Made by a program: the position numbers and the translations under genes. Positions 1-7,547 of a stretch of 50,788 nucleotides of DNA are shown in pieces. Below the pieces are notes generated by a model, which was not told the origin of the DNA, searched no databases, and saw nothing but the letters and a program-made list of their open reading frames with translations. The stretch is from an uncultured Lachnospiraceae bacterium. Lineage in GTDB: Bacteria; Bacillota; Clostridia; Lachnospirales; Lachnospiraceae. How positions within the stretch are numbered: position 1 is the first letter of the stretch; every line of letters starts with the position of its first letter. Where the stretch lies: contig ONKG01000021.1 of assembly GCA_900318375.1 (NCBI GenBank), positions 1 through 50,788 of the forward strand, given 5' to 3'.

Positions 1-67
1 AGTATGATTCGGACTCAATAACGTAAGTAATTCCTGTTTTCTTATTTGTTTGTCTGATGATAGCCAA
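1..67 (-). CDS. IS1634/IS4-like transposase, 5' end only (cut by window edge)
   Basis: Reading the minus strand from a TTG at 67-65, with a strong GGAGGAGG ribosome site just upstream, gives MAIIRQTNKKTGITYVIESES before the window ends. This opening (MAIIRQ.NKKTG.TYVYESES) is what I remember from IS1634-family DDE transposases of Firmicutes. Only about 22 residues are visible, so intactness and catalytic residues cannot be judged. Its promoter is listed separately. The family assignment is from memory of the N-terminal motif and is moderately sure. Confidence 0.55.
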   Translation of the reverse strand, partial: MAIIRQTNKKTGITYVIESESY

Positions 68-88
68 GTAAACCTCCTCCTAGTGATA

Positions 89-117
89 ATTATAACATTA
101 CACTAGCTATTTGTAAA
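89..117 (-). promoter_or_regulatory. Promoter of the left-edge transposase
   Basis: On the minus strand TTTACA (117-112) and TATAAT (94-89) are separated by exactly 17 bp, a near-consensus sigma-A promoter about 20 bp before the ribosome site of the transposase. The 8-bp word CACTAGCT occurs at 101-108 (inside the spacer) and 121-128 (just upstream of the -35), and its inverted core CTAGTG lies at 80-85. These could be operator half-sites, but that is inference. Confidence 0.6.
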
Positions 118-166
118 TAGCACTAGCTTAATTTACTATGTTTTTCACTAAGAAAAGTATATCATG

Positions 167-185
167 CAAGCGGAACACTCGCTTG
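167..185. repeat. Short inverted repeat (6-bp arms)
   Basis: CAAGCG (167-172) and CGCTTG (180-185) are separated by 7 bp, upstream of the transposase promoter. It may belong to the insertion-sequence end. The rest of 190-350 shows no gene that I can support. Confidence 0.3.
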
Positions 186-354
186 TATTAGCAACTAATA
201 TTCAATTTTTAAGATGTAATTGACGGTGAGAACTTTTCACTGTCCAGTATTTTATCAGATTGAAAAAAAGGCAGGAAGCGGGGCGGGGGGATAAGAACGG
301 ATGAGAAGTGTCCGTCATCATCTTGTCTATCGATACTTGCGAAGGGATGATATA

Positions 355-508
355 ATGATGTAAAGGTCAAAAGGTATCCAATGGCTCTGAGTCTCGTCAA
401 GTTGCACAAACAGCCGAAGGGCCTTGCGCAGCTCCGAAGGAGATGCTGCGTGCTTGTGCAACTTGACGAGACGGTGTTCCCTTAACCACCTTTTGACCTC
501 AACATCAT
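355..508. mobile_element. MITE-like palindromic element, copy 1 (154 bp)
   Basis: The element starts ATGATGTAAAGG and ends CCTCAACATCAT. These are imperfect terminal inverted repeats of about 21 bp with two mismatches, flanked by a 3-bp duplication ATA (352-354 and 509-511). An inner perfect 21-bp inverted repeat begins GTCTCGTCAAGTTGCAC and frames a variable loop. The same outer ~70 bp and ~55 bp recur in the copy at 36690-36876 with a different loop. No coding capacity is seen. This copy sits about 50 bp before the csoR-like gene. I read it as a non-autonomous mobile element; a structured-RNA repeat is the alternative. Confidence 0.7.
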
Positions 509-555
509 ATAATATAGTCTGGTGTAACCTGTATATATGCGATTCGGGAGTATAA

Positions 556-873
556 ATGGACGATCATACACACACTCATTCTCACGGCAGCCACGGGCAC
601 CATCATGTACACAGTGATGAGGAGAAAAAGGCTGTGCTCAACAGACTCTCCCGTGCCATCGGTCACCTGGAATCTGTCAGGCGGATGGTAGAGCGGGATG
701 AGGATTGCAGCGAGGTATTGATCCAGCTGTCTGCGGTCCGCAACGCGATTAACAATACCGGCAAGCTGATCATGAAAAACCACATCAGCCACTGTATCGT
801 AGAAGCAATCGAACAGGATGATCTGGAAGCGGTGGAAGCGCTGAATCACGCGATCGATCATTTTATCAAGTGA
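556..873 (+). CDS. csoR: CsoR-family metal-sensing repressor with His-rich N-terminus
   Basis: A 105-residue all-helical CsoR/RcnR (DUF156) family regulator. The family binds DNA as a tetramer and releases it when metal, formaldehyde or sulfane sulfur binds. Cys51, His76 and Cys80 keep the C-H-C spacing (25 and 4 residues) of Cu(I)-sensing CsoR, so copper is the first guess. Residues 4-19 hold nine histidines (HTHTHSHGSHGHHHVH), absent from plain CsoR and reminiscent of nickel/cobalt-responsive relatives. GGGAG lies 5 bp before the ATG. No copper ATPase or chaperone gene is adjacent here; the next gene is tcdA, so the regulon cannot be inferred from context. Family call sure; metal specificity not. 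Confidence 0.88.
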   Translation: MDDHTHTHSHGSHGHHHVHSDEEKKAVLNRLSRAIGHLESVRRMVERDEDCSEVLIQLSAVRNAINNTGKLIMKNHISHCIVEAIEQDDLEAVEALNHAIDHFIK

Positions 874-892
874 CAGACGGACAGAAGTCCGG

Positions 893-952
893 CTGCTGAT
901 TTGGCCGGCGAGCATATGCTGACTGCCGATTTGGCCGGCGGGCATATGCTGA
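893..952 (+). repeat. Tandem duplication of a 30-bp unit
   Basis: Two adjacent 30-bp copies (893-922 and 923-952), each containing GATTTGGCCGGCG followed by GCATATGCTGA, differ at two positions. They fill the gap between csoR and tcdA, outside both genes. The CATATG and GCCGGC palindromes inside each unit could bind a dimeric protein, but nothing more can be shown. Confidence 0.75.
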
Positions 953-1000
953 AGTCGGACAGGGCTCCGAAGAAGTGAAAGAGACAAAGAAGACAGAATA

Positions 1001-1801
1001 ATGGTTATGGAAGACAGATTTTCGAGGAGCAGGATGCTCCTGGGAGAAGAAGCGATGAAGAGGCTCGCGGCTGCAAGGGTCGCGGTTTTCGGCATCGGCG
1101 GTGTCGGCGGCTATGTAGTGGAAGCCCTGGCCAGAAGCGGTGTCGGCACGATCGATCTGGTCGACAATGACGAGGTGGTCCTGTCCAACCTGAACCGCCA
1201 GATCATCGCGACCATGGATACGATCGGCAGGGACAAGGTGGATGTCATGGCAGAGCGAATCCTCTCCATCAATCCGCAGGCTGCGGTGTACCGCCATAAA
1301 TGTTTTTACCTGCCTGAGACGGCGGGACAGTTTAATTTTTCTCTTTATGACTATGTCGTGGACGCGATCGATACCGTGACAGGTAAGATCCAGCTCATCC
1401 TGCAGGCAAAGGAAGCGGGCGTTCCTGTCATCAGCGCCATGGGCGCGGGCAATAAGCTGGATCCGTCCCGCTTCGAAGTCGCGGATATATACGAGACCTC
1501 CGTCGATCCCCTTGCGCGCGTGATGCGCCGCGAACTCAAGAAGCGGGGAGTGGATTCACTCAAGGTCGTATATTCAAAAGAAAAACCCCTGCAGCCCGGA
1601 AGAGAGGAAGAGAAATCCGTAACGGCCGATCAGATAGTTCAAAGTGAAAAAGACAGGGCACAGGAGACCCATGTGCGCCGCTCGACACCGGGGAGTCTGG
1701 CATTTGTGCCCTCTGTGGCGGGACTGATCATTGCCGGTGAAGTGGTGAAGGATCTGTGCCGTTGCAGCAAGTATATCCGGCAGCAGGTTTATGACAGTTA
1801 A
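1001..1801 (+). CDS. tcdA: tRNA threonylcarbamoyladenosine dehydratase (TcdA)
   Basis: An E1-like (ThiF/MoeB/HesA) ATP-dependent enzyme of 266 residues. TcdA (YgdL/CsdL) cyclises the t6A base at position 37 of ANN-reading tRNAs to ct6A. Visible marks are the nucleotide-binding loop GIGGVGG at residues 31-37, the acidic DLVDNDEV around 52-59, and SNLNRQ (62-67), whose Arg is the ATP-contacting residue in this fold. DAIDTV (about 120) is also typical. Length matches TcdA rather than MoeB. The start could be ATG 1001 or ATG 1007, since no strong ribosome site separates them. The cyclase gene follows after 12-24 bp, so the two may be co-transcribed. Confidence 0.87.
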   Translation: MVMEDRFSRSRMLLGEEAMKRLAAARVAVFGIGGVGGYVVEALARSGVGTIDLVDNDEVVLSNLNRQIIATMDTIGRDKVDVMAERILSINPQAAVYRHKCFYLPETAGQFNFSLYDYVVDAIDTVTGKIQLILQAKEAGVPVISAMGAGNKLDPSRFEVADIYETSVDPLARVMRRELKKRGVDSLKVVYSKEKPLQPGREEEKSVTADQIVQSEKDRAQETHVRRSTPGSLAFVPSVAGLIIAGEVVKDLCRCSKYIRQQVYDS

Positions 1802-1825
1802 TGACCGGACGACATGGGAGATGTG

Positions 1826-3298
1826 ATGGAAAAGAAGAGTATTATTCAAAACAGCATAATCTCGGACATGTCGGAAGGTGTCATGGCGATCCGCTTTGAC
1901 GGCAGGATCGTTCTGGTCAACGATGCAGCCATAGCGATTCTGGAACGAACGAGAGAGGAGCTGGAAGGACGGTCATTTGCGAGTTGTTTTTTTGCCGAAG
2001 AGAATAATGATCCTTTTACAGGATGCGTCCTGGACGTGATCTATATGAAAGGCAGACGGCAGGAGAGGTATGTGCCCTATTTTACGGACAAAAACCGGAA
2101 GGAACTCCGCATTGTATCCTCTTACCTCAAGGAAGAGGATGAGCCGATCGGCGTGATCCTTGTCATCAGCGATATCACGGAGCTGACCCAGATGCGGGAT
2201 GCTGTCATGGCCATGGAAAAGATCCGCAAGCTGAATGAGAGCCTGGCTCTTCGGAACCAGGTATTGCAGGAGACCTTCGGACGCTACCTGTCCGATGACA
2301 TTGTCCGGGAGATTCTGGAGTCACCGGACGGATGGAAGCTGGGCGGACAGAAACGCACACTGACGATCATGATGAGCGATCTGAGGGGATTCACAATGAT
2401 GTGCGAGCGCATGGAACCCCAGGATCTGATCGCCATGACCAATCACTATTTTTCTGAAATGTATGAGGAGATCAGCAGGTTCAACGGAACACTGATCGAG
2501 TTTCTGGGCGACGGAATGTTCGTGATCTTCGGGGCGCCTGCGGTCACACAGACGCACGCGTCGGACGCGGTGGCGGCGGCAATCGGCATGCAGAAGCGAA
2601 TGAAGGCCGTCAATGAGTGGAATGCCGCGCGGGGCTATGAACACCTGTCGATGGGAATCGGCATCAATACGGATTCTGTGATCCTGGGCAATATAGGCTC
2701 CGAGCGCCGGACCAAGTACGGTGTCATGGGAGCAGCCGTCAATCTGGCGGGGAGGATCGAATCCTATACGACAGAGGGGCAGATCCTGATCTCATCCGCG
2801 ACCCGCGCCATGATCTCTGAGGAACTCACTGTAAGTTTTACCCGAAAGATTTCCCCGAAAGGAGTGCAGGGAGAGATCACGGTTTACGAGATCTCGGGTA
2901 TCGGCGCCCCCTATAATATCGTTCAGGAGAAAAAACGGGATTTCCCTGTCATGCTTTCTGCAGCTGTGCAGATCGGTTATTTCCTGCTGGAAGGAAAGCA
3001 TGTCATGGGTGACAGAAAAGAGGGAAGGATTCTGGCTGTTTCCCGGGAGGAGGCGGTCATGGAGACAGAGGAGAAGACGACTGTCTATGACAATCTGAAA
3101 CTGGATGTCGGAGACGGGCTGTACGCCAAGATCACACAGTGTGACGGGAATCGGCTGATGCTGCGGTTTACGGCAAAGCCTGTAAATTTTGACAGCTGGA
3201 TCAGCAGGATCCCGCTTCCTCACAAGGGAGAAGACGTCGCGCCGGGAAAAGTCCGGAACAGTGTAAGAAAAGCGGGTGAAAGAATAGATGAACAATAA
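1826..3298 (+). CDS. PAS domain + class III nucleotide cyclase
   Basis: A 490-residue cytosolic signalling enzyme expected to make cAMP or cGMP. A PAS sensor (about 10-120) is followed by a short helical linker and a class III catalytic domain (about 170-345). Metal-binding Asp185 (SDLRGFT) and Asp229 (FLGDG) are 44 residues apart as in canonical cyclases, and transition-state Asn306 and Arg310 (VNLAGR) are present. The purine-recognising positions are Glu225 (Lys in typical adenylate cyclases) and Gly299 (Asp/Thr or Cys elsewhere), so substrate is uncertain. Residues 350-490 are an unassigned extension. ATG 1826 is preferred over 1814 because GGGAG sits 5 bp before it. The stop overlaps the next start by 11 bp. 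Confidence 0.85.
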   Translation: MEKKSIIQNSIISDMSEGVMAIRFDGRIVLVNDAAIAILERTREELEGRSFASCFFAEENNDPFTGCVLDVIYMKGRRQERYVPYFTDKNRKELRIVSSYLKEEDEPIGVILVISDITELTQMRDAVMAMEKIRKLNESLALRNQVLQETFGRYLSDDIVREILESPDGWKLGGQKRTLTIMMSDLRGFTMMCERMEPQDLIAMTNHYFSEMYEEISRFNGTLIEFLGDGMFVIFGAPAVTQTHASDAVAAAIGMQKRMKAVNEWNAARGYEHLSMGIGINTDSVILGNIGSERRTKYGVMGAAVNLAGRIESYTTEGQILISSATRAMISEELTVSFTRKISPKGVQGEITVYEISGIGAPYNIVQEKKRDFPVMLSAAVQIGYFLLEGKHVMGDRKEGRILAVSREEAVMETEEKTTVYDNLKLDVGDGLYAKITQCDGNRLMLRFTAKPVNFDSWISRIPLPHKGEDVAPGKVRNSVRKAGERIDEQ

Positions 3299-4109
3299 TC
3301 CTGTTTTTATAGATACCTGTCTGTTTAAAAAATCATTCTCCCGGGTACGTGACTATTCGAAGGCTTATGGAAACAGGATCGGATTCGAAATCCTGTCTAT
3401 GTTTGATCTGCCGGAGTTCGAGCAGGCGCTGAGGGACAATCTCGATGTTCTGCAGGAGCATCAGATCGCTTTCCACGGCCCGGTTTTCTGCGCGGAGCAC
3501 TCCGCGGCACGGGGCTCGGCGGAGTATGAGGAGACAATGCGGCATGTCCGTCGGACTCTCCAATATGCCCGGATCCTTCACAGCAGACATTTCACCATGC
3601 ATTTGAACAATTGCAGGGTGGATCCTGACAAAAAGGACCGGATGCTGCACAATGCGCATGAAAACTACCTGGAGCTGTGTGAACTTTTCGGTGCTGTCGG
3701 CTGCCCGGTCTATATCGAGAATACAGGCACGATCCTGCAGAAAAATATGCTGCTGGACCAGCAGGAATTCACGGATGTATGCCGGGACAGACGCTACGAA
3801 GTGCTCATCGATATAGGCCATGCAAACGCAAACGGGTGGGACATCCCCCGGCTGATCGATGATCTGGGACCGCAGATCCGTGCCTATCACCTTCACAACA
3901 ATGACGGAAGTCATGATCAGCACCATCGCCTGCATGACGGAACACTGGACTTTACACCGGTCCTGCGGAAGATCATGACCAGTACGCCGCATGCGGACCT
4001 GATCATTGAATATACGAATCCGAAGCTGGACGGTCCGGGGCTTCATGAGGACATCCGTGAAGTGATGGAGCATTCAAAGACCTTTACGGCAAATGCCGGA
4101 GATGGATAA
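3288..4109 (+). CDS. Sugar phosphate isomerase/epimerase-like TIM-barrel protein
   Basis: A 273-residue member of the AP-endonuclease-2/xylose-isomerase-like barrel superfamily. Metal-site type motifs are visible: HMN-like MHLNN (about 104), YIENTG (about 142-147), DIGHANANG (about 175-183), AYHLHNNDGSHDQHH (about 198-212) and IEYTN near 245. Such proteins isomerise or epimerise sugars or cut abasic DNA; no substrate can be read from the sequence. It is translationally coupled to the cyclase (11-bp overlap), and the double cNMP-binding protein follows 146 bp later. It may therefore be linked to the same signalling set, but that is only positional inference. Confidence 0.75.
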   Translation: MNNNPVFIDTCLFKKSFSRVRDYSKAYGNRIGFEILSMFDLPEFEQALRDNLDVLQEHQIAFHGPVFCAEHSAARGSAEYEETMRHVRRTLQYARILHSRHFTMHLNNCRVDPDKKDRMLHNAHENYLELCELFGAVGCPVYIENTGTILQKNMLLDQQEFTDVCRDRRYEVLIDIGHANANGWDIPRLIDDLGPQIRAYHLHNNDGSHDQHHRLHDGTLDFTPVLRKIMTSTPHADLIIEYTNPKLDGPGLHEDIREVMEHSKTFTANAGDG

Positions 4110-4255
4110 TCCGATCTGACAGAAGATGGATCAGTGCAGTCTGCAGACAGTTCAATTATTTTTTGATATTCGAAATAAGGGATTGAAAAAAGGTCCGCAG
4201 CAAAGCTGAAATACGACGAAAGCATAACGATAAAGAGGATTAGAAAGGGGCAAAA

Positions 4256-5269
4256 ATGCAGGAAAGAGTTTTTAAGAAAAATGAGGTTATTTTCTGGGAA
4301 GGCGCAGTGGGATCATGCTTTTACAAAATACTGGACGGAACTGTAGCCGTAGTTCTCAATTACGGGACATCGGACGAGAAAAAGCTGACAGAACTGGGAC
4401 CCGGAAAAATCTTCGGTGAGATGTCTGTTCTCGAAGTCTGGACAAGGTCGGCAACGGTTGTGGCCATGCAGGATGATGTCAGGGCTCTGGAGATCAACAG
4501 TTCTGAGGTAGGGGAACTGTTTGAAGAGGACCCGGAGATGATCAAGCTGATCCTCAGGAATCTGAGCCGCCGTCTGCGTGAGCTGACCGGGGACTACACG
4601 GATGTCTGCAATACCATCAGTGAGATGCGCAGCACAAAAGGACAGGCAGGCAGAAGAAAAGAGGGCCTGCTCGCCAGGATCAGCAAGTTTCTGAGTGTTT
4701 CCTCGCATGTCCTTGGAAATAAGAGTGTTCTTGAGGCCATGGAGAATTATGAGTTCATCGAACAGTCCAAAGAGGATGTCGGGCAGACTCGTGAGAATCT
4801 GCGCTTCAAGAAGGGCCAGGTCATTTTCCGTCAGGGAGATCCCGGAGACTGCATGTATTATATTGCATACGGGACTGTCGGCATTTATATAGATTTCGGG
4901 ACAGAGAAGGAGAATCTGCTCACAAAGCTGCATGAGAATCAGTTCTTCGGAGAGATGGGCATGATCGAAAAGATGGCCCGCTCCGCAACGGCAGTTGTTC
5001 TGGAAAATGACACTGTTCTGACCCGTTTCACAGAGGAAGGCCTGGACAGGATGTTTGAAGAAAAACCTTCCCTGATCCTGCTTTCTCTGCAGCACATTTC
5101 TTCGAGGCTGCGCAAGCTTACCAGGGATTATATGAAAGCCTGCCAGACCGTCGCCCGCATGATCGAGGACGAGAAGGGCAATGAGCCGCTGACGGAAGAG
5201 GACGAGGAAATGATCCGCTACTACATCAGCATGGCACAGGCACAGAACAACTACTGGACCTGGTATTGA
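4256..5269 (+). CDS. Tandem cyclic-nucleotide-binding-domain protein
   Basis: A 337-residue soluble protein made of two CRP/PKA-type cNMP-binding domains (about 1-115 and 180-300), with no helix-turn-helix, kinase or membrane part. Both phosphate-binding cassettes look intact. FGEMSVLEVWTRSAT has Glu55/Arg64, and FGEMGMIEKMARSAT has Glu233/Arg242, with the 9-residue Glu-Arg spacing of PKA regulatory subunits. Each domain is followed by a similar helix (SRRLRELTGDY and SSRLRKLTRDY), so the protein arose by internal duplication. GAAAGGGG lies before the ATG. Given the cyclase two genes upstream, it is probably the receptor; its downstream partner is unknown. Confidence 0.85.
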   Translation: MQERVFKKNEVIFWEGAVGSCFYKILDGTVAVVLNYGTSDEKKLTELGPGKIFGEMSVLEVWTRSATVVAMQDDVRALEINSSEVGELFEEDPEMIKLILRNLSRRLRELTGDYTDVCNTISEMRSTKGQAGRRKEGLLARISKFLSVSSHVLGNKSVLEAMENYEFIEQSKEDVGQTRENLRFKKGQVIFRQGDPGDCMYYIAYGTVGIYIDFGTEKENLLTKLHENQFFGEMGMIEKMARSATAVVLENDTVLTRFTEEGLDRMFEEKPSLILLSLQHISSRLRKLTRDYMKACQTVARMIEDEKGNEPLTEEDEEMIRYYISMAQAQNNYWTWY

Positions 5270-5327
5270 CGTCCCTGTTTTTCCCGGCCGTCAGTTCAAG
5301 CCTGTATGCTGACTCGTCTGTTCAATG

Positions 5328-5457
5328 CTGTACGTCAACGCTGTGATTCGATCCTGTACGTCAACGCTGTGATTCGATCCTGTACGTTAACGCCGTGATT
5401 CGATCCTGTATGTTAACACTGTGATTCAGCCCTGTACTTTGACAGGTATTTAACCGG
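5328..5457 (+). repeat. 26-bp tandem repeat array (about 4.5-5 copies)
   Basis: Units start at 5328, 5354, 5380, 5406 and 5432, each about CTGTACGTCAACGCTGTGAT plus TCGATC. The first copies are nearly identical and the last degenerates into the leader of the aldo/keto reductase gene. On the minus strand each unit carries a TTGACGTA word. No spacers of different sequence lie between units, so it is not a CRISPR. Confidence 0.85.
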
Positions 5458-5493
5458 TATTTTGACGCCGGACTTTAACATGGAGGAAACCAT

Positions 5494-6633
5494 ATGTCGA
5501 ACCATCTTCTCGAAACACCAAAACTTGGCTTCGGTCTGATGCGTCTTCCTGTGATGAAGGACGATCCGGATACGATCGACTATCAACAGGTCTGCAGGAT
5601 GGTGGACATGTTTATGGAGGCGGGGCAGACCTATTATGATACTGCCTATGTTTACGGCAAAGACGGCGCCTCGGAGAAGGCGGCAAAAGCCTGTCTTGTA
5701 GACCGTTACCCCAGAGACAGTTTCACCCTGGCAACCAAGATCAATGCCTGGCTGATGGCGGAGGATGAAAAAGCCGCCAAGGCACAGTTTTACACCAGCC
5801 TGGAACGCACCGGGGCAGGATATTTTGATTTTTATCTCCTGCACGCGATCCAGTCCAACACTGTACAAAAATATGATGAGTACCATCTGTGGGATTATGT
5901 GGCGGATCTCAAAAAGCAGGGCCTGATCAAACATATGGGTTTCTCCTTCCATGCTTCACCCGAGCTCCTGGAAAAAGTGCTCACCGAGCATCCGGAGGTG
6001 GATTTCGTCCAGCTTCAGCTCAACTACGCGGACTGGGAGAATCCCTCTGTGACCTCCCGCGCCAACTATGAAGTCGCGCGCAGACACAATAAGCCCATCG
6101 TCGTCATGGAACCTGTCAAGGGCGGGACGCTGGCAAATCCTCCCGAACCGGTCAGGAAAATATTTGAAGAGGCGGATCCGCACATGTCGATGGCCTCTTG
6201 GGCGATCCGTTATATCGCCTCCCTTCCCGGAATTCTGACGATCCTGTCGGGCATGTCCAATGTGGAACAGATGGCGGACAACCTCTCCTATATGCGCAGA
6301 GAGGCATTCCGCCCTCTCAGCGAAACGGAACAGGATGCCGTGCGCAGGGCGCAGGAGGCACTTGCCGCCATTCCTTCCATCCCCTGTACGGGCTGCAGCT
6401 ACTGTGAGCCCGGATGTCCCATGAACATCCCAATCCCCGATATTTTTGAGGCAAGGAACCGCCAGATGATCTACGGCAGGATGGAGGAGGGACAGCGCAG
6501 GTACGACAATGATACAAAGGGAAAAGGAAAGGCTTCCGACTGTATCGCCTGCGGTCAGTGCGAGGGAGCATGTCCCCAGCGGATCAATATCATTGAGCGC
6601 CTGCAGGACTGCGCGGGCGTCTTTGACAGCTGA
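5494..6633 (+). CDS. Aldo/keto reductase with C-terminal 4Fe-4S ferredoxin-like region
   Basis: A 379-residue member of the clostridial predicted aldo/keto reductase group (COG1453 type). Residues 1-270 form the TIM barrel, with the family's D..Y....E..V pattern (YYDTAYVYGKDGASE) and ATKI. The tail carries two cysteine clusters, CTGCSYCEPGCP and CIACGQCEGACP, expected to hold one or two 4Fe-4S clusters. It is therefore likely to take electrons from or give them to ferredoxin as well as use NAD(P)H. The substrate is unknown. CATGGAGGAAACCAT gives a strong ribosome site for ATG 5494. It stands alone behind the 26-bp repeat array. Confidence 0.88.
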   Translation: MSNHLLETPKLGFGLMRLPVMKDDPDTIDYQQVCRMVDMFMEAGQTYYDTAYVYGKDGASEKAAKACLVDRYPRDSFTLATKINAWLMAEDEKAAKAQFYTSLERTGAGYFDFYLLHAIQSNTVQKYDEYHLWDYVADLKKQGLIKHMGFSFHASPELLEKVLTEHPEVDFVQLQLNYADWENPSVTSRANYEVARRHNKPIVVMEPVKGGTLANPPEPVRKIFEEADPHMSMASWAIRYIASLPGILTILSGMSNVEQMADNLSYMRREAFRPLSETEQDAVRRAQEALAAIPSIPCTGCSYCEPGCPMNIPIPDIFEARNRQMIYGRMEEGQRRYDNDTKGKGKASDCIACGQCEGACPQRINIIERLQDCAGVFDS

Positions 6634-6812
6634 TGATACTTTTGCGCAGAAAAGCGGTTATAATGGTTTCATAGCAAAAATATATATTGAAAAAGATGTT
6701 GCGCTGTGAAAAAATATAGACAATATATGTTCGTATGGTTCTGACGGAAGAACAACTGTCGGGAGTTTCCCGGGCACACCAATGTGCCGCAGGGTAAGGA
6801 TTGGAAAAGCTT

Positions 6813-7547
6813 ATGGCAGAGACAGAGCGGAAGCAGGATCTGAATAATCAGAATCTGAATATCGATGAAAAGCCTGCGGAGCGAAAGCCCGGGGCGGCCG
6901 GGAAGGCTGCGGAACAAGAGGCCGGGGCGGCCGGGAAGGCTGCGGAACAAGAGGCCGGGGCGGCCGGGAAGGCTGCGGAACAAGAGGCCGGGGCTGCAGG
7001 GCGGCCGGCCGGAAAGGGCGCAGCCGCAGCAGCGGGAAAGCGGAGTGCCGCAGACGGCGCAAGGACTGCAAAGCGCAGGACCGGCCAAGGCGCGAAGGCT
7101 CCCGGGCAGAAGACCGGAAACGCTGCAAAAGCGGCAGACCGCAGAAAGAAGGACTCCGCAAAAGGAAGGAAGAAAAAGGCAACCACGCAGACAATTGTCA
7201 AGAGCTTCGGACATGCATTTGACGGCATTATGTCGGGTTTCGAAGAACGCAACATGAAGATCCACTGCACAATGGCCGTGCTGGTCGTATTTTTCGGACT
7301 GGTGCTGCATATTTCCGTGACAGAGTGGTGTATCTGCCTGGTGCTCTTCGGCCTGATCATGGGCCTGGAGCTGGTCAATACAGCCATCGAGGCTGTGGTG
7401 GACATGGTGACAAAGGACTACCATCCCCTTGCGAAGCGGGCCAAGGACGCGGCGGCCGGAGCGGTGCTGATCGCCTCCATTATGGCGGCTGCTGCCGGGC
7501 TGATCATTTTTATCCCGCGCCTGCTGTATGTGCTCAGAAGCCTGTGA
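6813..7547 (+). CDS. dgkA: Diacylglycerol/undecaprenol kinase (DgkA family) with Ala/Lys-rich N-terminal tail
   Basis: The last ~115 residues are a complete small integral membrane kinase of the DgkA family, which in Gram-positives phosphorylates undecaprenol or diacylglycerol. GLELVNTAIEAVVDMV is the family signature (catalytic Glu, Asn), followed by KDAAAGAVL, with three membrane spans. The first ~120 residues are odd: a low-complexity, basic Ala/Lys/Gly/Arg tail like histone H1. It contains three 11-residue repeats of the GAAGKAAEQEA type encoded by near-identical 33-bp DNA. I chose ATG 6813 (244 residues) because AAGGA at 6796-6800 is 12 bp upstream; a TTG at 6801 touches that site and cannot be the start. 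Confidence 0.85.
   Translation: MAETERKQDLNNQNLNIDEKPAERKPGAAGKAAEQEAGAAGKAAEQEAGAAGKAAEQEAGAAGRPAGKGAAAAAGKRSAADGARTAKRRTGQGAKAPGQKTGNAAKAADRRKKDSAKGRKKKATTQTIVKSFGHAFDGIMSGFEERNMKIHCTMAVLVVFFGLVLHISVTEWCICLVLFGLIMGLELVNTAIEAVVDMVTKDYHPLAKRAKDAAAGAVLIASIMAAAAGLIIFIPRLLYVLRSL
6890..6988 (+). repeat. Three in-frame 33-bp tandem repeats inside dgkA
   Basis: Copies begin at 6890, 6923 and 6956, each CGGGGCGGCCGGGAAGGCTG onward, and appear identical by eye. They encode 11-residue units and keep the reading frame. Near-identity at the DNA level points to recent duplication or frequent slippage, so copy number may vary between strains. Confidence 0.85.

Noticed and set aside
1-550. Small open frame at 209-409 on the minus strand as a gene.
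   Set aside because: No ribosome site, overlaps the MITE-like element, and no recognisable protein pattern.
5328-5457. CRISPR array.
   Set aside because: The 26-bp units are directly adjacent, with no unique spacers, and no cas genes are present.
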